From Clostridiales bacterium COT073_COT-073 (lineage in GTDB: Bacteria; Bacillota; Clostridia; Lachnospirales; Vallitaleaceae), in the NCBI GenBank assembly GCA_003858485.1, contig RQYD01000003.1:78761-142760 (forward strand): DNA of 64,000 nucleotides. Reading direction: 5' to 3'. The translations under genes and the position numbers were made by a program. The first letter of the stretch is position 1; each line of letters begins with the position of its first letter. A model generated the notes under the pieces. That model did no database searches and was not told where the DNA came from. It was given only the letters and a program-made list of their open reading frames with translations. Below are positions 18,514-28,129 of the stretch, in pieces.

Positions 18514-19248
18514 ATGAACTTTCTAAAAAAATTATTTAGTAGTTTAAAGCAAGGTCATCAAAAGGGTCTGGTTATTTTCGCTGCCTGCTGCGTAATCGTA
18601 GTAATGCTTGGTGTAAATGGATTTGTCGCACAAGGAGATGACAAGGCTGCGGAGCAAAAAATTCCGGCAGTGGATGATCAGGAACAATTGGAAGCAAATG
18701 CGGAAGACACTGTGGAAGAGGGAATATCGCATTATTATGCTGATAAAATAGAAGAATATATCAGCCAAATGGAAGTCGGGGAACATATTTTGCAAATTGC
18801 GGATAACACTGAGGACAGGCAGTTTGTCACTTCCGGGCAATTGATTTCCAGACAGGCCAAAGATACTTCCACTGAAGAATATGAAATTTTGACCAGGATT
18901 GTGGAAGCAGAGGCTGGTGGTGAACCATATGAAACCAGATTGTTGGTTACCAATATTATCCTGAATCGAGTTGAAAATAGCCGTTTTCCTAATAGTATCA
19001 AAGAAGTGGTTTTTGCAAATAATGGAAAAAATTATCAATTTTCACCGTTATCTAATGGCAGTTATTATCGGGTGAAAATTCAGGACTCAACCTGTAAGGC
19101 GGTCGATGATGCATTGGCAGGTAAGGATAATTCCGGTGGAGCCCTTTATTTTATGGTTCGGAAATGGAGCACTCCGCGAAATATTGCCTGGTTTGACAGT
19201 AAATTAACCAAAGTTGGTCAAATCGGTGAAGTTGAGTATTTTAAATAG
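18514..19248 (+). CDS. SleB/CwlJ-family cell wall hydrolase
   Basis: 244 aa. There is an N-terminal membrane or signal segment (about 18-40, VIFAACCVIVVMLGVNGF). An acidic linker with short coiled segments follows, then a C-terminal Hydrolase_2 domain (~125-244) with the family core ILTRIVEAEAGGEPYETR, ILNRVENSRFPN and FSPLSNGSYY. The Glu in VEAEAGGE is the expected catalytic residue. This family includes the spore cortex-lytic enzymes SleB and CwlJ, so a role in germination or wall turnover is likely. It lacks the SleB peptidoglycan-binding domain. AAGGAGC precedes the ATG and a terminator follows closely; monocistronic. Confidence 0.85.
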   Translation: MNFLKKLFSSLKQGHQKGLVIFAACCVIVVMLGVNGFVAQGDDKAAEQKIPAVDDQEQLEANAEDTVEEGISHYYADKIEEYISQMEVGEHILQIADNTEDRQFVTSGQLISRQAKDTSTEEYEILTRIVEAEAGGEPYETRLLVTNIILNRVENSRFPNSIKEVVFANNGKNYQFSPLSNGSYYRVKIQDSTCKAVDDALAGKDNSGGALYFMVRKWSTPRNIAWFDSKLTKVGQIGEVEYFK

Positions 19249-19258
19249 GAAGAAATAG

Positions 19259-19306
19259 AAAAAGGCGTTATTCATGATGATTGCTTATCATGAGCAACGC
19301 TTTTTT
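19259..19306 (+). terminator. terminator after the sleB-like gene
   Basis: Stem GCGTT-ATTCATGAT paired with ATCATGAG-CAACGC around GATTGCTT, followed by six T. It begins about 10 bp past the stop. Confidence 0.85.
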
Positions 19307-19433
19307 GCATTTGTCTTACTTTTAAAGATGGAAGCAAAGGAAAAATTACATTGAAGAATTTGCTTTAGCATACCTTTTTATTAAGGGATAATTTGCGGAT
19401 CAGTTTATTTTTTATTTACCAGTTATAAGAATT

Positions 19434-20438
19434 TCATATCCTGCTGCAGCTTGCCCCTTGAATAAAGGTGGCATTAATTATTTTAGATACAGGTTCATCC
19501 GGAGGAGAAATAATTAATTGAAATAATTCATTAGAAATGGTATGCAAATCTTGTTCAACAGTGGTGATTTGCGGCTGGTGAATATTACTGATAACATTAT
19601 CAAAACCGACAACCGAGATATCATCGGGTACTTTCAACCCCAGAGAATAGGCCGCATTTAAAGTACCCAAAGCAATCATGTCATTACAGCAGATAATGGC
19701 GGTAGGAGCGCTGGATAGAGATAAAAAATATTGAAGAGCCTGGCCGCCTGCTTGCAAGGTTAGCTGAGTATTTTGGGTATAAATGTATTCAGGATTCAGG
19801 GGGAGATTTTTATTGGCGGTGAATTCAATATAACCTTTTTGGCGCGAAAGAACAGAATCCATTGGTGTCTTACAGCCAACAAAAGCAATTTTACGATGTC
19901 CTAAATTATATAAATAATCTACAACTGATTGCATAATTTGACGATTATTTGAGCGGACACTGGAAAATTTACCATGGGTTTTTCTGTCTAAAAAAGCAAT
20001 TGGAATGGGAATTTTACAGGATTCAAAAATATCAGAGTCAATCCCTTCTGTTAAGATGATTCCGGCACAGCGATTGGCTAAACAGAAATGTAAATATTTT
20101 TTTTCCAGGTCAGGATTGCTTTCGGTGTTACAAATCAGAAGAATATAGTTATGATTTAAGCAAATTTGATTTAATTCTTTGATTAACTTGATAAAAAAAG
20201 GATTTTCCATGTCGTATATGAAAACAGCAATTGTGTTTGAGGTTTTAGAGAATAATTTTTGAACAGGTTGATTAGGAATATAATTATATTCCTCAATTAT
20301 TTTTTGAACCTTTTCTCTGACTGCATCAGAAGTCATGTTTGGACTATTAATTACCCGGGATACAGTGGCGGTTGAAACACCTGCCAGTTTAGCGGTATCT
20401 CGAATTCCAATATAGGTATTTTTTTTCTGTGTGCTCAT
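19434..20438 (-). CDS. LacI-family regulator of the glycyl-radical sugar cluster
   Basis: 334 aa. The N-terminal HTH reads IRDTAKLAGVSTATVSRVIN, with the hinge helix near NQPVQKLF, followed by a periplasmic-binding-type effector domain (about 65-330). I chose the ATG at 20436-20438 (MSTQKKNTYIG) because GGAGGTG precedes it at 6 nt and homology begins there; the longer frame would run into its own operator. It is divergent from the glycyl radical enzyme gene. Two matching 14-bp pseudo-palindromes, one before each gene, are its likely operators, implying control of the cluster and itself. The inducer, presumably the imported sugar or its phosphate, is unknown. Confidence 0.9.
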   Translation of the reverse strand: MSTQKKNTYIGIRDTAKLAGVSTATVSRVINSPNMTSDAVREKVQKIIEEYNYIPNQPVQKLFSKTSNTIAVFIYDMENPFFIKLIKELNQICLNHNYILLICNTESNPDLEKKYLHFCLANRCAGIILTEGIDSDIFESCKIPIPIAFLDRKTHGKFSSVRSNNRQIMQSVVDYLYNLGHRKIAFVGCKTPMDSVLSRQKGYIEFTANKNLPLNPEYIYTQNTQLTLQAGGQALQYFLSLSSAPTAIICCNDMIALGTLNAAYSLGLKVPDDISVVGFDNVISNIHQPQITTVEQDLHTISNELFQLIISPPDEPVSKIINATFIQGASCSRI

Positions 20439-20462
20439 TTGAAACACCTCCAAAATTGTAAT

Positions 20463-20476
20463 TGCAACAAGTTTCA
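20463..20476. promoter_or_regulatory. candidate LacI operator (regulator side)
   Basis: TGCAACAAGTTTCA, an imperfect palindrome 25 bp before the regulator's start codon. It matches the site at 20761-20774 at 12 of 14 positions. Confidence 0.55.
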
Positions 20477-20726
20477 TTTTTTGAAAATAATCAAATCAAA
20501 AAATGATGAAGATATAAAAATATTTTATTGATTTCTATAATATCATAAAAAAGAAAAATAATACAGAGTTTTTTTGTTTTTGTCTTTGAAAATAGATGCC
20601 AGATTTAATAAGAGTTAGTAAAAGAAAATTGAAAAGCCAATAAAATAAGCGATCCAGAAAGTTTGCCTGTAAGATTGACAAAAAACAGAAAAATAGTGAA
20701 AAAATAAATAAAAAAAGATAAAATTA

Positions 20727-20755
20727 TTGACAGGAAATAAAAATAGTGATATATT
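20727..20755 (+). promoter_or_regulatory. sigma-A promoter of the glycyl-radical cluster
   Basis: TTGACA (20727-20732), 17-bp spacer, TATATT (20750-20755). The predicted start falls on the operator that begins at 20761. The rest of the 355-bp divergent region is AT-rich with no further structure. Confidence 0.8.
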
Positions 20756-20760
20756 CAGAA

Positions 20761-20774
20761 TGAAACAAGTTACA
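20761..20774. promoter_or_regulatory. candidate LacI operator (enzyme side)
   Basis: TGAAACAAGTTACA at the expected +1 region, between the -10 box and the ribosome binding site, a position where bound repressor would block transcription. Confidence 0.6.
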
Positions 20775-20793
20775 TTCTGAAAGTGAGGATGAT

Positions 20794-23205
20794 ATGAAAG
20801 GAAGAGTTCAAAGGTTAAGAAAGCGTTTATTTGATGTAGAGCCTCGCATTTGTCCGGAAAGATGTGTTTATTTCACGGAATCCATGAAAAAAACAGAAGG
20901 AAAACCTATTTCACTAAGGCGTTCTCAGGCGTTTTATGATGTACTAAAACAAATGACAGTTTATGTAAATGAAGATGAATTAATTGTAGGAAATCAAGCA
21001 CAATGGCCGAAAGCCTCTCCGATTTACCCGGAATATTCAATAGAATGGCTGGAAGAAGAGCTGAATGGAAAACCATTTTTTCCTAATGAAAGACCGGGGG
21101 ATAAATTTAATTATAGTGAAGAAGACAAAGAAAAAATATTGGAATGTGTTTCCTATTGGAAAGGAAAATCTTTATATGAAAATCTCAGAAAAACTTTGCC
21201 AGTTAAAATCAATCAGGCTTGGGATGCGAATGTTATTGATGATACTTGGGTTTCGGCAGCCGGATTGGGGAATATTATTGTAGATTATAAAGAAGTTTTG
21301 GAAAAAGGATTAACTTATGTAATTGATAAAATAGAAAAACAAATTAAGAAATTGGATCCAAAGGCACCCGGAAGCATAAAAAAAATTTGGTTTCTGGAAG
21401 CAGCTTTGCAAGGAAATAAAGCAGTAGTAATGTTTTCAAATAGAATCGCAGATTGTTGCAGAAACTTAGCTGATAAAGAAAAAGACGATGAAAGAAAAAA
21501 AGAACTTCTTGAATTAGAAAGTATTTGCAGAAATGTACCATTGAATCCAGCACGAAATTTTCATGAGGCGATTCAATCGATTTATATGATTTTACTGGCA
21601 ATACATTTAGAGTCAAATGGACATGCCATATCATTAGGCAGATTTGATCAATATGTATATCCTTACTATAAAAGAGATTTGGAAAAAGGAATTATTACCA
21701 GAGATAAGGCGCTGGAGTTAATTGAATGTTTTTTTATAAAATGCAATGAGTTAAATAAATTAAGAAGTTGGCCGGATTCTGAATTTTTCCTGGGTTATCA
21801 GATGTTTATTAACCTTACAATCGCTGGCCAAACGCAGGCAGGTGAAGATGCGGTCAACGAAGTATCCTATTTATGTGTGGAAGCATGTGAAGATGTAAAA
21901 TTGTTTACGCCATCGGTTTCGGTGAAGTGGTTTGAGAAAACCGATGATGATTTTATGATAAAAGCACTGACAGCTGCACAAAAACATCAAGGCGGGCAAC
22001 CGGCATTTTACAATGATAAGGCGTTTATCAGGACATTGGAAAACATGGGGATTGCAGAAGAAGATAGGATTGAGTGGGCTCCGGATGGCTGTATTGAAGC
22101 CTCCATTCCTGGGAAATGGGATTTTGCGGCAAAAGGTCCATGGCTAAATGTAGAAAAGGTTTTAGAAATTACCCTTAATAATGGCAAGGACCCCAGAACC
22201 GGATATCAATTTTTGAATTTTAATACGGATATATCACATTGTAAAAGTGTAAGAGAAATTATGGGATTATACAAGCAAGCTCTTGACTATTTTATGGGGC
22301 TTCAAGTTGAAACAGAACATATTAATGATGAGATTCATATTTTACAGGATATTAACGCCTTCCGGTCGTCACTGGTGCATGATTGTATTGAAAGAGGATT
22401 GGATCTGGTAGAGGGTGGATCTATCTATTCGGCTGATGGCGGACCAACAGCGGGTACAATTAGTGCGGGTGATTCATTGGCGGCAATTGAAGAAATTGTG
22501 TTTCAAAAGAAGATGATTAGTATGGACCAATTGTTACATGCGCTGGCAACTAACTATGAGGATGTCAGCACAAATCCAACTGGTCCTCAAATTAGAGATA
22601 TTATGCTAAATAAAGCTCCTAAATTTGGTAATGATGATGAAAAAGCAGATAAATGGGTGGTGGAGCTTGAAGAATATATTGGCTCTGGTTATCGATATAA
22701 ATACAAAAGCTCAAAATATGGAAAAGGCCCAATTCCTTGCTGTTATTCTTACAGTCAAAGTCCGGTTAGTGGAAATATTGCTTTTGGTAAAAGCATAGGA
22801 GCCACTCCGGATGGAAGAAAAAAAGGTGATCCCGTGAATAATGGAATTTCTCCGGCAAATGGTTCAGAAAAACATGGTGCAACTGCCGCCTGTAATTCCG
22901 TTATAAAATTACCGAGCATTTGGTTCCAAAAGGGAGCGATTTTCAATATGAGATTAATGAAAAGTGCTTTAGATACAGAAGAAAATAAAAGAAAAGTGAT
23001 TGCTATGATTAAAGTATTGTTTGATAATTATGGCCAACAAATCCAATTTAATGTTGTGGATAATAAAGTACTTTTAGCAGCAGTGAAAACACCGGAAAAT
23101 TATAAGGATTTGATGGTTAGAGTTTCCGGATATAGTGCACTTTTTACTTCATTATCCTTAGACTGCCAAATGGATGTAATTAATCGTTCAGAATTGGAAT
23201 TATAG
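20794..23205 (+). CDS. glycyl radical enzyme (dehydratase/lyase family, substrate uncertain)
   Basis: 803 aa, full-length glycyl radical enzyme of the PFL/glycerol-dehydratase superfamily. The thiyl-radical Cys433 and Glu435 lie in DGCIEASIPGKW, and the radical glycine (Gly779) lies in VRVSGYSALFTSL near the C-terminus. Cys433/Glu435 match the numbering I recall for the B12-independent glycerol/propanediol dehydratases. However, the GWHDAAFFN stretch I expect after the cysteine in those enzymes is replaced by KWDFAAKGPWLN, so the substrate may differ. No microcompartment-targeting N-terminal extension. First gene of the cluster, 22 bp before its activase. Context suggests a diol made from a deoxysugar; 1,2-propanediol dehydratase is the simplest reading but unproven. 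Confidence 0.85.
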   Translation: MKGRVQRLRKRLFDVEPRICPERCVYFTESMKKTEGKPISLRRSQAFYDVLKQMTVYVNEDELIVGNQAQWPKASPIYPEYSIEWLEEELNGKPFFPNERPGDKFNYSEEDKEKILECVSYWKGKSLYENLRKTLPVKINQAWDANVIDDTWVSAAGLGNIIVDYKEVLEKGLTYVIDKIEKQIKKLDPKAPGSIKKIWFLEAALQGNKAVVMFSNRIADCCRNLADKEKDDERKKELLELESICRNVPLNPARNFHEAIQSIYMILLAIHLESNGHAISLGRFDQYVYPYYKRDLEKGIITRDKALELIECFFIKCNELNKLRSWPDSEFFLGYQMFINLTIAGQTQAGEDAVNEVSYLCVEACEDVKLFTPSVSVKWFEKTDDDFMIKALTAAQKHQGGQPAFYNDKAFIRTLENMGIAEEDRIEWAPDGCIEASIPGKWDFAAKGPWLNVEKVLEITLNNGKDPRTGYQFLNFNTDISHCKSVREIMGLYKQALDYFMGLQVETEHINDEIHILQDINAFRSSLVHDCIERGLDLVEGGSIYSADGGPTAGTISAGDSLAAIEEIVFQKKMISMDQLLHALATNYEDVSTNPTGPQIRDIMLNKAPKFGNDDEKADKWVVELEEYIGSGYRYKYKSSKYGKGPIPCCYSYSQSPVSGNIAFGKSIGATPDGRKKGDPVNNGISPANGSEKHGATAACNSVIKLPSIWFQKGAIFNMRLMKSALDTEENKRKVIAMIKVLFDNYGQQIQFNVVDNKVLLAAVKTPENYKDLMVRVSGYSALFTSLSLDCQMDVINRSELEL

Positions 23206-23227
23206 TTTGATTTAGGAGGAATAGAAA

Positions 23228-24136
23228 ATGAGAACGTGTAATGTCTTCAACATTGAGCGGTTTGCCACAGAAGACGGACATGGGATTCGGACAGTTATAT
23301 TTTTAAAAGGTTGTCATTTAAAATGCAAATGGTGTGCGAATCCGGAATCTCAAAAACAACAATCAGAAATATTATTAAAAGTGAATGCCTGTATTTCATG
23401 CGGAAGATGTCAAACCATTTGTCGGGAAAAAGCAATATTTTTTGACTCTGAGTATGGATATATTACTGATTCAAAAAAGTGTACTTTATGCATGGATTGT
23501 GTGGAAGGATGTTATAGGAACGCCAGAGAAGTAATTGGTAAAAAGTATGATGAAACGGAACTTTTGAATGAAATTCTGTGTGATGAAAAATACTTTAAAA
23601 TGTCGGGTGGGGGCATAACGTTTAGTGGTGGAGAACCTATGAGATATTATAAGCTAATTGATTCGATTGCCAATCAAATGACAGCCAGAGGATATAATAC
23701 TTTAGTTGAAACCTGTGGTTATGCTCCTACTAAGGCCTTTGCTGCAATTAAGGATTCAGTGGATTATATATACTATGATTTTAAACAGTTTGACTCACGA
23801 AAGCACAAAGAGCTTACGGGGGTGGGCAATGAAAAAATTTTAGAGAATTTAGAATGGCTGTGTCAGAATTATAAGGGCTTTCTGGCAGTTCGGTATCCAT
23901 ACATTCCCGGGTGTAATGGTGATCAGGATTCCATTCATAATTTTTTTAGATATATGACCAAATTGCAAAATGTTCAAGAGATAATTTTTCTTCCCTATCA
24001 CAGATTAGGAATTACCAAATATCAGGGCCTGGGAAGAAAGTATGAAATGGGTGAATTACCAGCGATAAGAAAAGCAGAATTAAGTTTTTTAAAGGAAGAG
24101 GCAAAGAAATATGGATTAGAAATAAAAATACAGTGA
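23228..24136 (+). CDS. glycyl radical enzyme activating protein (radical SAM)
   Basis: 302 aa. The radical-SAM motif GCHLKCKWC (Cys29, Cys33, Cys36) binds the cluster that cleaves SAM and abstracts hydrogen from the partner glycine. Inserted after it are two ferredoxin-type cysteine sets (CISCGRCQTIC ~55-65 and CTLCMDCVEGC ~84-94), typical of activases of dehydratase-type enzymes and absent from short PFL activase. GGGITFSGGEP follows. AGGAGG precedes the ATG. It directly follows the enzyme gene, so the pair is self-contained. Confidence 0.95.
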   Translation: MRTCNVFNIERFATEDGHGIRTVIFLKGCHLKCKWCANPESQKQQSEILLKVNACISCGRCQTICREKAIFFDSEYGYITDSKKCTLCMDCVEGCYRNAREVIGKKYDETELLNEILCDEKYFKMSGGGITFSGGEPMRYYKLIDSIANQMTARGYNTLVETCGYAPTKAFAAIKDSVDYIYYDFKQFDSRKHKELTGVGNEKILENLEWLCQNYKGFLAVRYPYIPGCNGDQDSIHNFFRYMTKLQNVQEIIFLPYHRLGITKYQGLGRKYEMGELPAIRKAELSFLKEEAKKYGLEIKIQ

Positions 24137-24151
24137 AAGAGAGGACATGAA

Positions 24152-25618
24152 ATGAAGAAAAATATGGTAGCATTTGATTGCGGAAATTCCTCTTGCCGTG
24201 TTATTTTGGGAATTTATGATGGAAAATGCATTAAAACAGAAGTTATTTTACAAGTACCTAATTATATGGTGAGATATCATAATTATTTTTACTGGGATAT
24301 TTTAATGATTTATCATAAATTGCTTGAAGGCTTAAAAGAAGTGCAGAAGAAAGTTGATATCATTCATTCAATTGGTATATGTACGTGGGGAGTGGATTTT
24401 GCACCATTTGATAAAGAGGGATTTATGTTGCAGAACCCGTTGTCCTATCGAAATACTGTCGGAGCAGAAATGCTAAGTAAAATATCGGATGAACAACAAC
24501 GATTTCTATTTGAAGAAACTGGAATACTATGCGATAAAATTAATTCGCTTTACATGATAAAGGCCTTAGCAATGAAAATGCCTCAGATTTTTTCGGTTTC
24601 GGATAAAATCCTGATGATTCCGGATATCTTAAATTATATGTTTACTGGGAATATGTTAAATGAACCAAGTGAATTTTCAACTACTCAATTGATGAATGTA
24701 CGAACTCAAAAAATAAGTGAAAGAGTATTGGAAAATATGAATATTCCTCAAAGATTATTTCCTGATTTGGGAAAACATGGAGAAAAAATAGGTAATATTC
24801 GAGCGGAAATTAAAGAATATCTGGATATTAAGTATGATATTCCGGTAATTTGTGTACCTTCTCATGATACAGCTGCAGCTGTTTTAGCGGTACCAGCCAA
24901 GGAAGAAGAATTTATTTTTATTAGTTTAGGAACATGGGCTTTAATTGGGATGGAATTGGAAAAACCAATTATTACAGAAGAAGTAAGGAAAAGTCAATTA
25001 ACAAATGAAATAGGGGCATTTCAAAAAATTACTTTATTGAGAAATAGTGCAGGAATGTTTATTATCCAGAGATTAAAAGCAGAATATGAAAAGGAATATT
25101 CATCAATACCGTGGGAAGATTTCAATGATTTGGCAAGAGGAGTATGCAGTCCGGTACCACTATTTCCGGTTAATGAAAATCGTTTTTTTAATCCTGTCTC
25201 GATGGCAGATGAAATATGGAAATATTTTAAAGAGACAGGACAAGTCAATACAGAAAAGAATTGGGCGGTGATTGTAGCTGCTTTTCAATATTCAATGGCA
25301 TTTAATCTTTGTTTAACGGTTGAGAAATTAGAAAAAGTCAGTAAAAAACAACAGCATAAAATTTATTTGGTTGGCGGCGGAAGCCAAAATAAGAGGCTAT
25401 GTCAATTGATCGCGAATGTTAGTGGGAAAAAAGTGGTAATTGGTGCCAAAGAAAGTACTTCTTTGGGAAATTTAGGCGCACAGCTTAAATTCTTTGAAAA
25501 ACAGCAATCAATTCAGGATATTCGCGATATTATAGAAAAAAATATTGAAAAAATGGAGTATATTTGCCAAGAAAGACTAAGTACAGAGATGATGAGTTAT
25601 CGAAACTTGCTGAGTTAA
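24152..25618 (+). CDS. rhaB: FGGY carbohydrate kinase, rhamnulokinase-like
   Basis: 488 aa FGGY kinase, cytoplasmic, phosphorylating a ketose at C1. It opens VAFDCGNSSCRVILG and contains SIGICTWGVDFAPFD (~80), SHDTAAAVLAVPA (~239) and FISLGTWALIG (~258), all in the pattern of rhamnulokinase RhaB, which in Firmicutes also covers L-fuculokinases. The C-terminal ATP-site motif is YLVGGGSQNKRLCQ. It lies 15 bp after the activase and 12 bp before the ABC ATPase, in one operon. With the FucA-like aldolase downstream it predicts a 1-phosphorylated deoxyketose. No isomerase is present in the window. The gene symbol reflects similarity, not proven specificity. Confidence 0.78.
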   Translation: MKKNMVAFDCGNSSCRVILGIYDGKCIKTEVILQVPNYMVRYHNYFYWDILMIYHKLLEGLKEVQKKVDIIHSIGICTWGVDFAPFDKEGFMLQNPLSYRNTVGAEMLSKISDEQQRFLFEETGILCDKINSLYMIKALAMKMPQIFSVSDKILMIPDILNYMFTGNMLNEPSEFSTTQLMNVRTQKISERVLENMNIPQRLFPDLGKHGEKIGNIRAEIKEYLDIKYDIPVICVPSHDTAAAVLAVPAKEEEFIFISLGTWALIGMELEKPIITEEVRKSQLTNEIGAFQKITLLRNSAGMFIIQRLKAEYEKEYSSIPWEDFNDLARGVCSPVPLFPVNENRFFNPVSMADEIWKYFKETGQVNTEKNWAVIVAAFQYSMAFNLCLTVEKLEKVSKKQQHKIYLVGGGSQNKRLCQLIANVSGKKVVIGAKESTSLGNLGAQLKFFEKQQSIQDIRDIIEKNIEKMEYICQERLSTEMMSYRNLLS

Positions 25619-25630
25619 GGAGGATACCCC

Positions 25631-27121
25631 ATGAGTGATTGCATACTGAGGATGAGTAATATTAATAAGAGCTTTTTTGGAGTTCCGGTATTAAAAGAGG
25701 CCAGACTAGAGGTTCTGCCAGGAGAGGTACATGTTCTTTTAGGGGAAAATGGAGCTGGGAAATCCACATTAATAAAGATTTTATCAGGTGCTTATACCAG
25801 AGAAGGAGGTCTTATTGAGATTAATGGTCAGGCAATTCCGGCGATTAGCCCAAAAGAAGCGCTAAATATAGGGATTAGTGTGATTTATCAGGAATTTAAT
25901 CTGATTCCTGATTTACCGGTGTATGAAAATATATTTGTGGGCAAAGAATTTGGAAAGGGCATTTTTGTGGATCATAAACAAGCAATGGAAAAGGCGGAAG
26001 TGTTTATGAAAAAAGTAGGGCTGAATGTTAGCCCGAAAACCTTGGTCAAAGATTTAAGTGTTGCTCAGAAACAGTTAGTAGAAATTGCAAAGGCAATTTC
26101 CAATCATGTAAAAATTCTGGTGCTGGATGAACCGACAGCGGCTATTACTGAAAAAGAATCGGATATGTTGTTTGAAATTATAAAAGAATTACAAAAAGAA
26201 AAAATAGGCATTATTTACATTTCACATCGGATGAAAGAACTATTTGAAATTGGAGACAGATGCACAGTAATGAGAGATGGTGAATATGTAGGAACTGTTA
26301 ATTTATCTGAAACAAGTGAGGATGAATTAACTAAAATGATGGTGGGAAGAACGGTAAATTTTGAAAAAAATATTAACAATTTAAAAGACAATGATCAAGT
26401 GGTATTGGAGGTGAATCAACTACAATATCGTAATTACTTGAAAGATATTTCTTTTCAATTGCATAAAGGAGAAATCTTGGGATTTGCTGGTTTGGTCGGA
26501 GCGGGGCGAACAGAGGTGGCAAAATGTGTGGTCGGAGCACTGAAAAAAACAGGAGGAAGTGTAAAATACAAAAATACCGAACTATCATCCTCTTTGCCGG
26601 AAAATATAAGAAAAGGAATTGTTTATTTAAGTGAAGATCGTAAAGAAGAAGGTTTAGTTCTGAGCCATTCGGTAATGGATAATATTGTGCTCCCCAATTT
26701 GAGTAAGCTGGCAAAACCGTTTCTTCGAAAAAAAGAAATGGTTTGCTGTGCAAACAATTATATTCAAACACTTCGCATTAAAACGCATTCTCATTTAACG
26801 GAAGTTCAAAACTTGTCAGGGGGAAACCAACAAAAAGTAGTAATTGCAAAATGGCTGTATTCAGAAGCGGATATTTGTATTTTTGATGAACCAACCAGAG
26901 GAATTGATGTTGGAGCGCGCGAAGAAATTTATAACATAATGAAAGATTTAATAGAACAAGGAAAATCAATAATTATGATTTCTTCCGACTTAGTAGAAAT
27001 TCTCAAAATGTGTGATCGGGTTGCTGTTATGAGAGAGGGGATGATTGAAACAATATTGGAAAATAATGCTGACCTAACACAGGAGATCATACTGAAATAT
27101 GCTATGCAAGGAGGGGAATAA
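25631..27121 (+). CDS. sugar ABC transporter ATP-binding protein (RbsA/MglA type)
   Basis: 496 aa with two tandem ATPase domains, the layout of the CUT2 monosaccharide importers. The first has GENGAGKST (~39), LSVAQKQLVEIAKA and LVLDEPTAA. The second has the degenerate Walker A GLVGAGRTEVAK, LSGGNQQKVVIAKWL and IFDEPTRGIDVGA. A strong GGAGGA precedes the ATG. The permease starts 2 bp after the stop, so translation is probably coupled. It energises uptake of the sugar used by this cluster. Confidence 0.93.
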   Translation: MSDCILRMSNINKSFFGVPVLKEARLEVLPGEVHVLLGENGAGKSTLIKILSGAYTREGGLIEINGQAIPAISPKEALNIGISVIYQEFNLIPDLPVYENIFVGKEFGKGIFVDHKQAMEKAEVFMKKVGLNVSPKTLVKDLSVAQKQLVEIAKAISNHVKILVLDEPTAAITEKESDMLFEIIKELQKEKIGIIYISHRMKELFEIGDRCTVMRDGEYVGTVNLSETSEDELTKMMVGRTVNFEKNINNLKDNDQVVLEVNQLQYRNYLKDISFQLHKGEILGFAGLVGAGRTEVAKCVVGALKKTGGSVKYKNTELSSSLPENIRKGIVYLSEDRKEEGLVLSHSVMDNIVLPNLSKLAKPFLRKKEMVCCANNYIQTLRIKTHSHLTEVQNLSGGNQQKVVIAKWLYSEADICIFDEPTRGIDVGAREEIYNIMKDLIEQGKSIIMISSDLVEILKMCDRVAVMREGMIETILENNADLTQEIILKYAMQGGE

Positions 27122-27123
27122 TT

Positions 27124-28089
27124 ATGGAAATTGTTAAGAAAAAAATAGATGGGAAATTATCAACACTAACTATTTATTTGGGACTTGGGGTAATTTTTCT
27201 GGTTTTTGCATTAACTTGTAAAATCCTGGGAAAAAATTTTTTGACATTGAATAATTTGTTTAACATAATTACTCAAGCCAGTATTATATCAATTCTTGCA
27301 ATTGGAGCATCGTTAGTTATTGTTACAGGTGGAATTGATTTGAGTGTGGGTTCGATTGTGGGGTTTATTGGAATTTTTGGGGGATTGTTAATTAAAGCAG
27401 AGCTGCCATTGTTTTTGGCTGGTATTTTATGTATTTTAGCAGGAGCCTTATTTGGATTTGCTAACGGAATGCTGGTCAGCTATGGAAAAGTTCCGCCATT
27501 TATTGTAACTTTGGGAGCCATGCAGGTAGCGAGAGGACTTGCACTTTTAATCAACCGGGGACAGCCTATCTCGGGTTTTCCCAAGTCGTTGGGCATGGTG
27601 ATGTCTTTTAAAGTATTTGGTTTGATTCCAGTTTCTGTATTATATGTTTTTGTGTTTTACGCAATTATCGTAGTAATTATGGGATATACTAAATTTGGAA
27701 GACATATTTATTCGGTTGGAGGTAATATTAATGCAGCCCGGCTTTCAGGGGTAAATGTAAAAAAAATAATTGTCATGGTTTATGTTTTAAGTGGTATATT
27801 TGCGGCAATTGGAGGTATTATGTTGCTGGCGAGATTGACGTATGCTGATCCTAATGCCGGAGCAGGCTATGAGATGAATGCTATTGCTTCAGCGGTCATT
27901 GGCGGCATTTCGTTATCCGGTGGAAAAGGAAAGATAGGAAATACCTTAGTCGGAGCCATAATTCTAAGTACACTAACTTGCGGACTTCAAATTATGAATG
28001 TTCCGACATATTACCAAACAATTGTCACAGGAATCGTCATTGTTTCTGCGGTTTTTGCAGATAAGAAAAAGGAACGCCAAAGTGAATAA
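27124..28089 (+). CDS. sugar ABC transporter permease (RbsC type)
   Basis: 321 aa hydrophobic protein with about eight to ten predicted helices. Hallmarks of CUT2 permeases are ASLVIVTGGIDLSVGSIVG (~60-78), a GRHIYSVGGNINAARLSGV segment (~195-213) that meets the ATPase, and IASAVIGGISLSGGKG (~256). Partner of the preceding ATPase and the following binding protein. Confidence 0.93.
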   Translation: MEIVKKKIDGKLSTLTIYLGLGVIFLVFALTCKILGKNFLTLNNLFNIITQASIISILAIGASLVIVTGGIDLSVGSIVGFIGIFGGLLIKAELPLFLAGILCILAGALFGFANGMLVSYGKVPPFIVTLGAMQVARGLALLINRGQPISGFPKSLGMVMSFKVFGLIPVSVLYVFVFYAIIVVIMGYTKFGRHIYSVGGNINAARLSGVNVKKIIVMVYVLSGIFAAIGGIMLLARLTYADPNAGAGYEMNAIASAVIGGISLSGGKGKIGNTLVGAIILSTLTCGLQIMNVPTYYQTIVTGIVIVSAVFADKKKERQSE

Positions 28090-28129
28090 ACAATATCAAC
28101 TATTTTAAAATTATAAGGAGGCAATCAAT

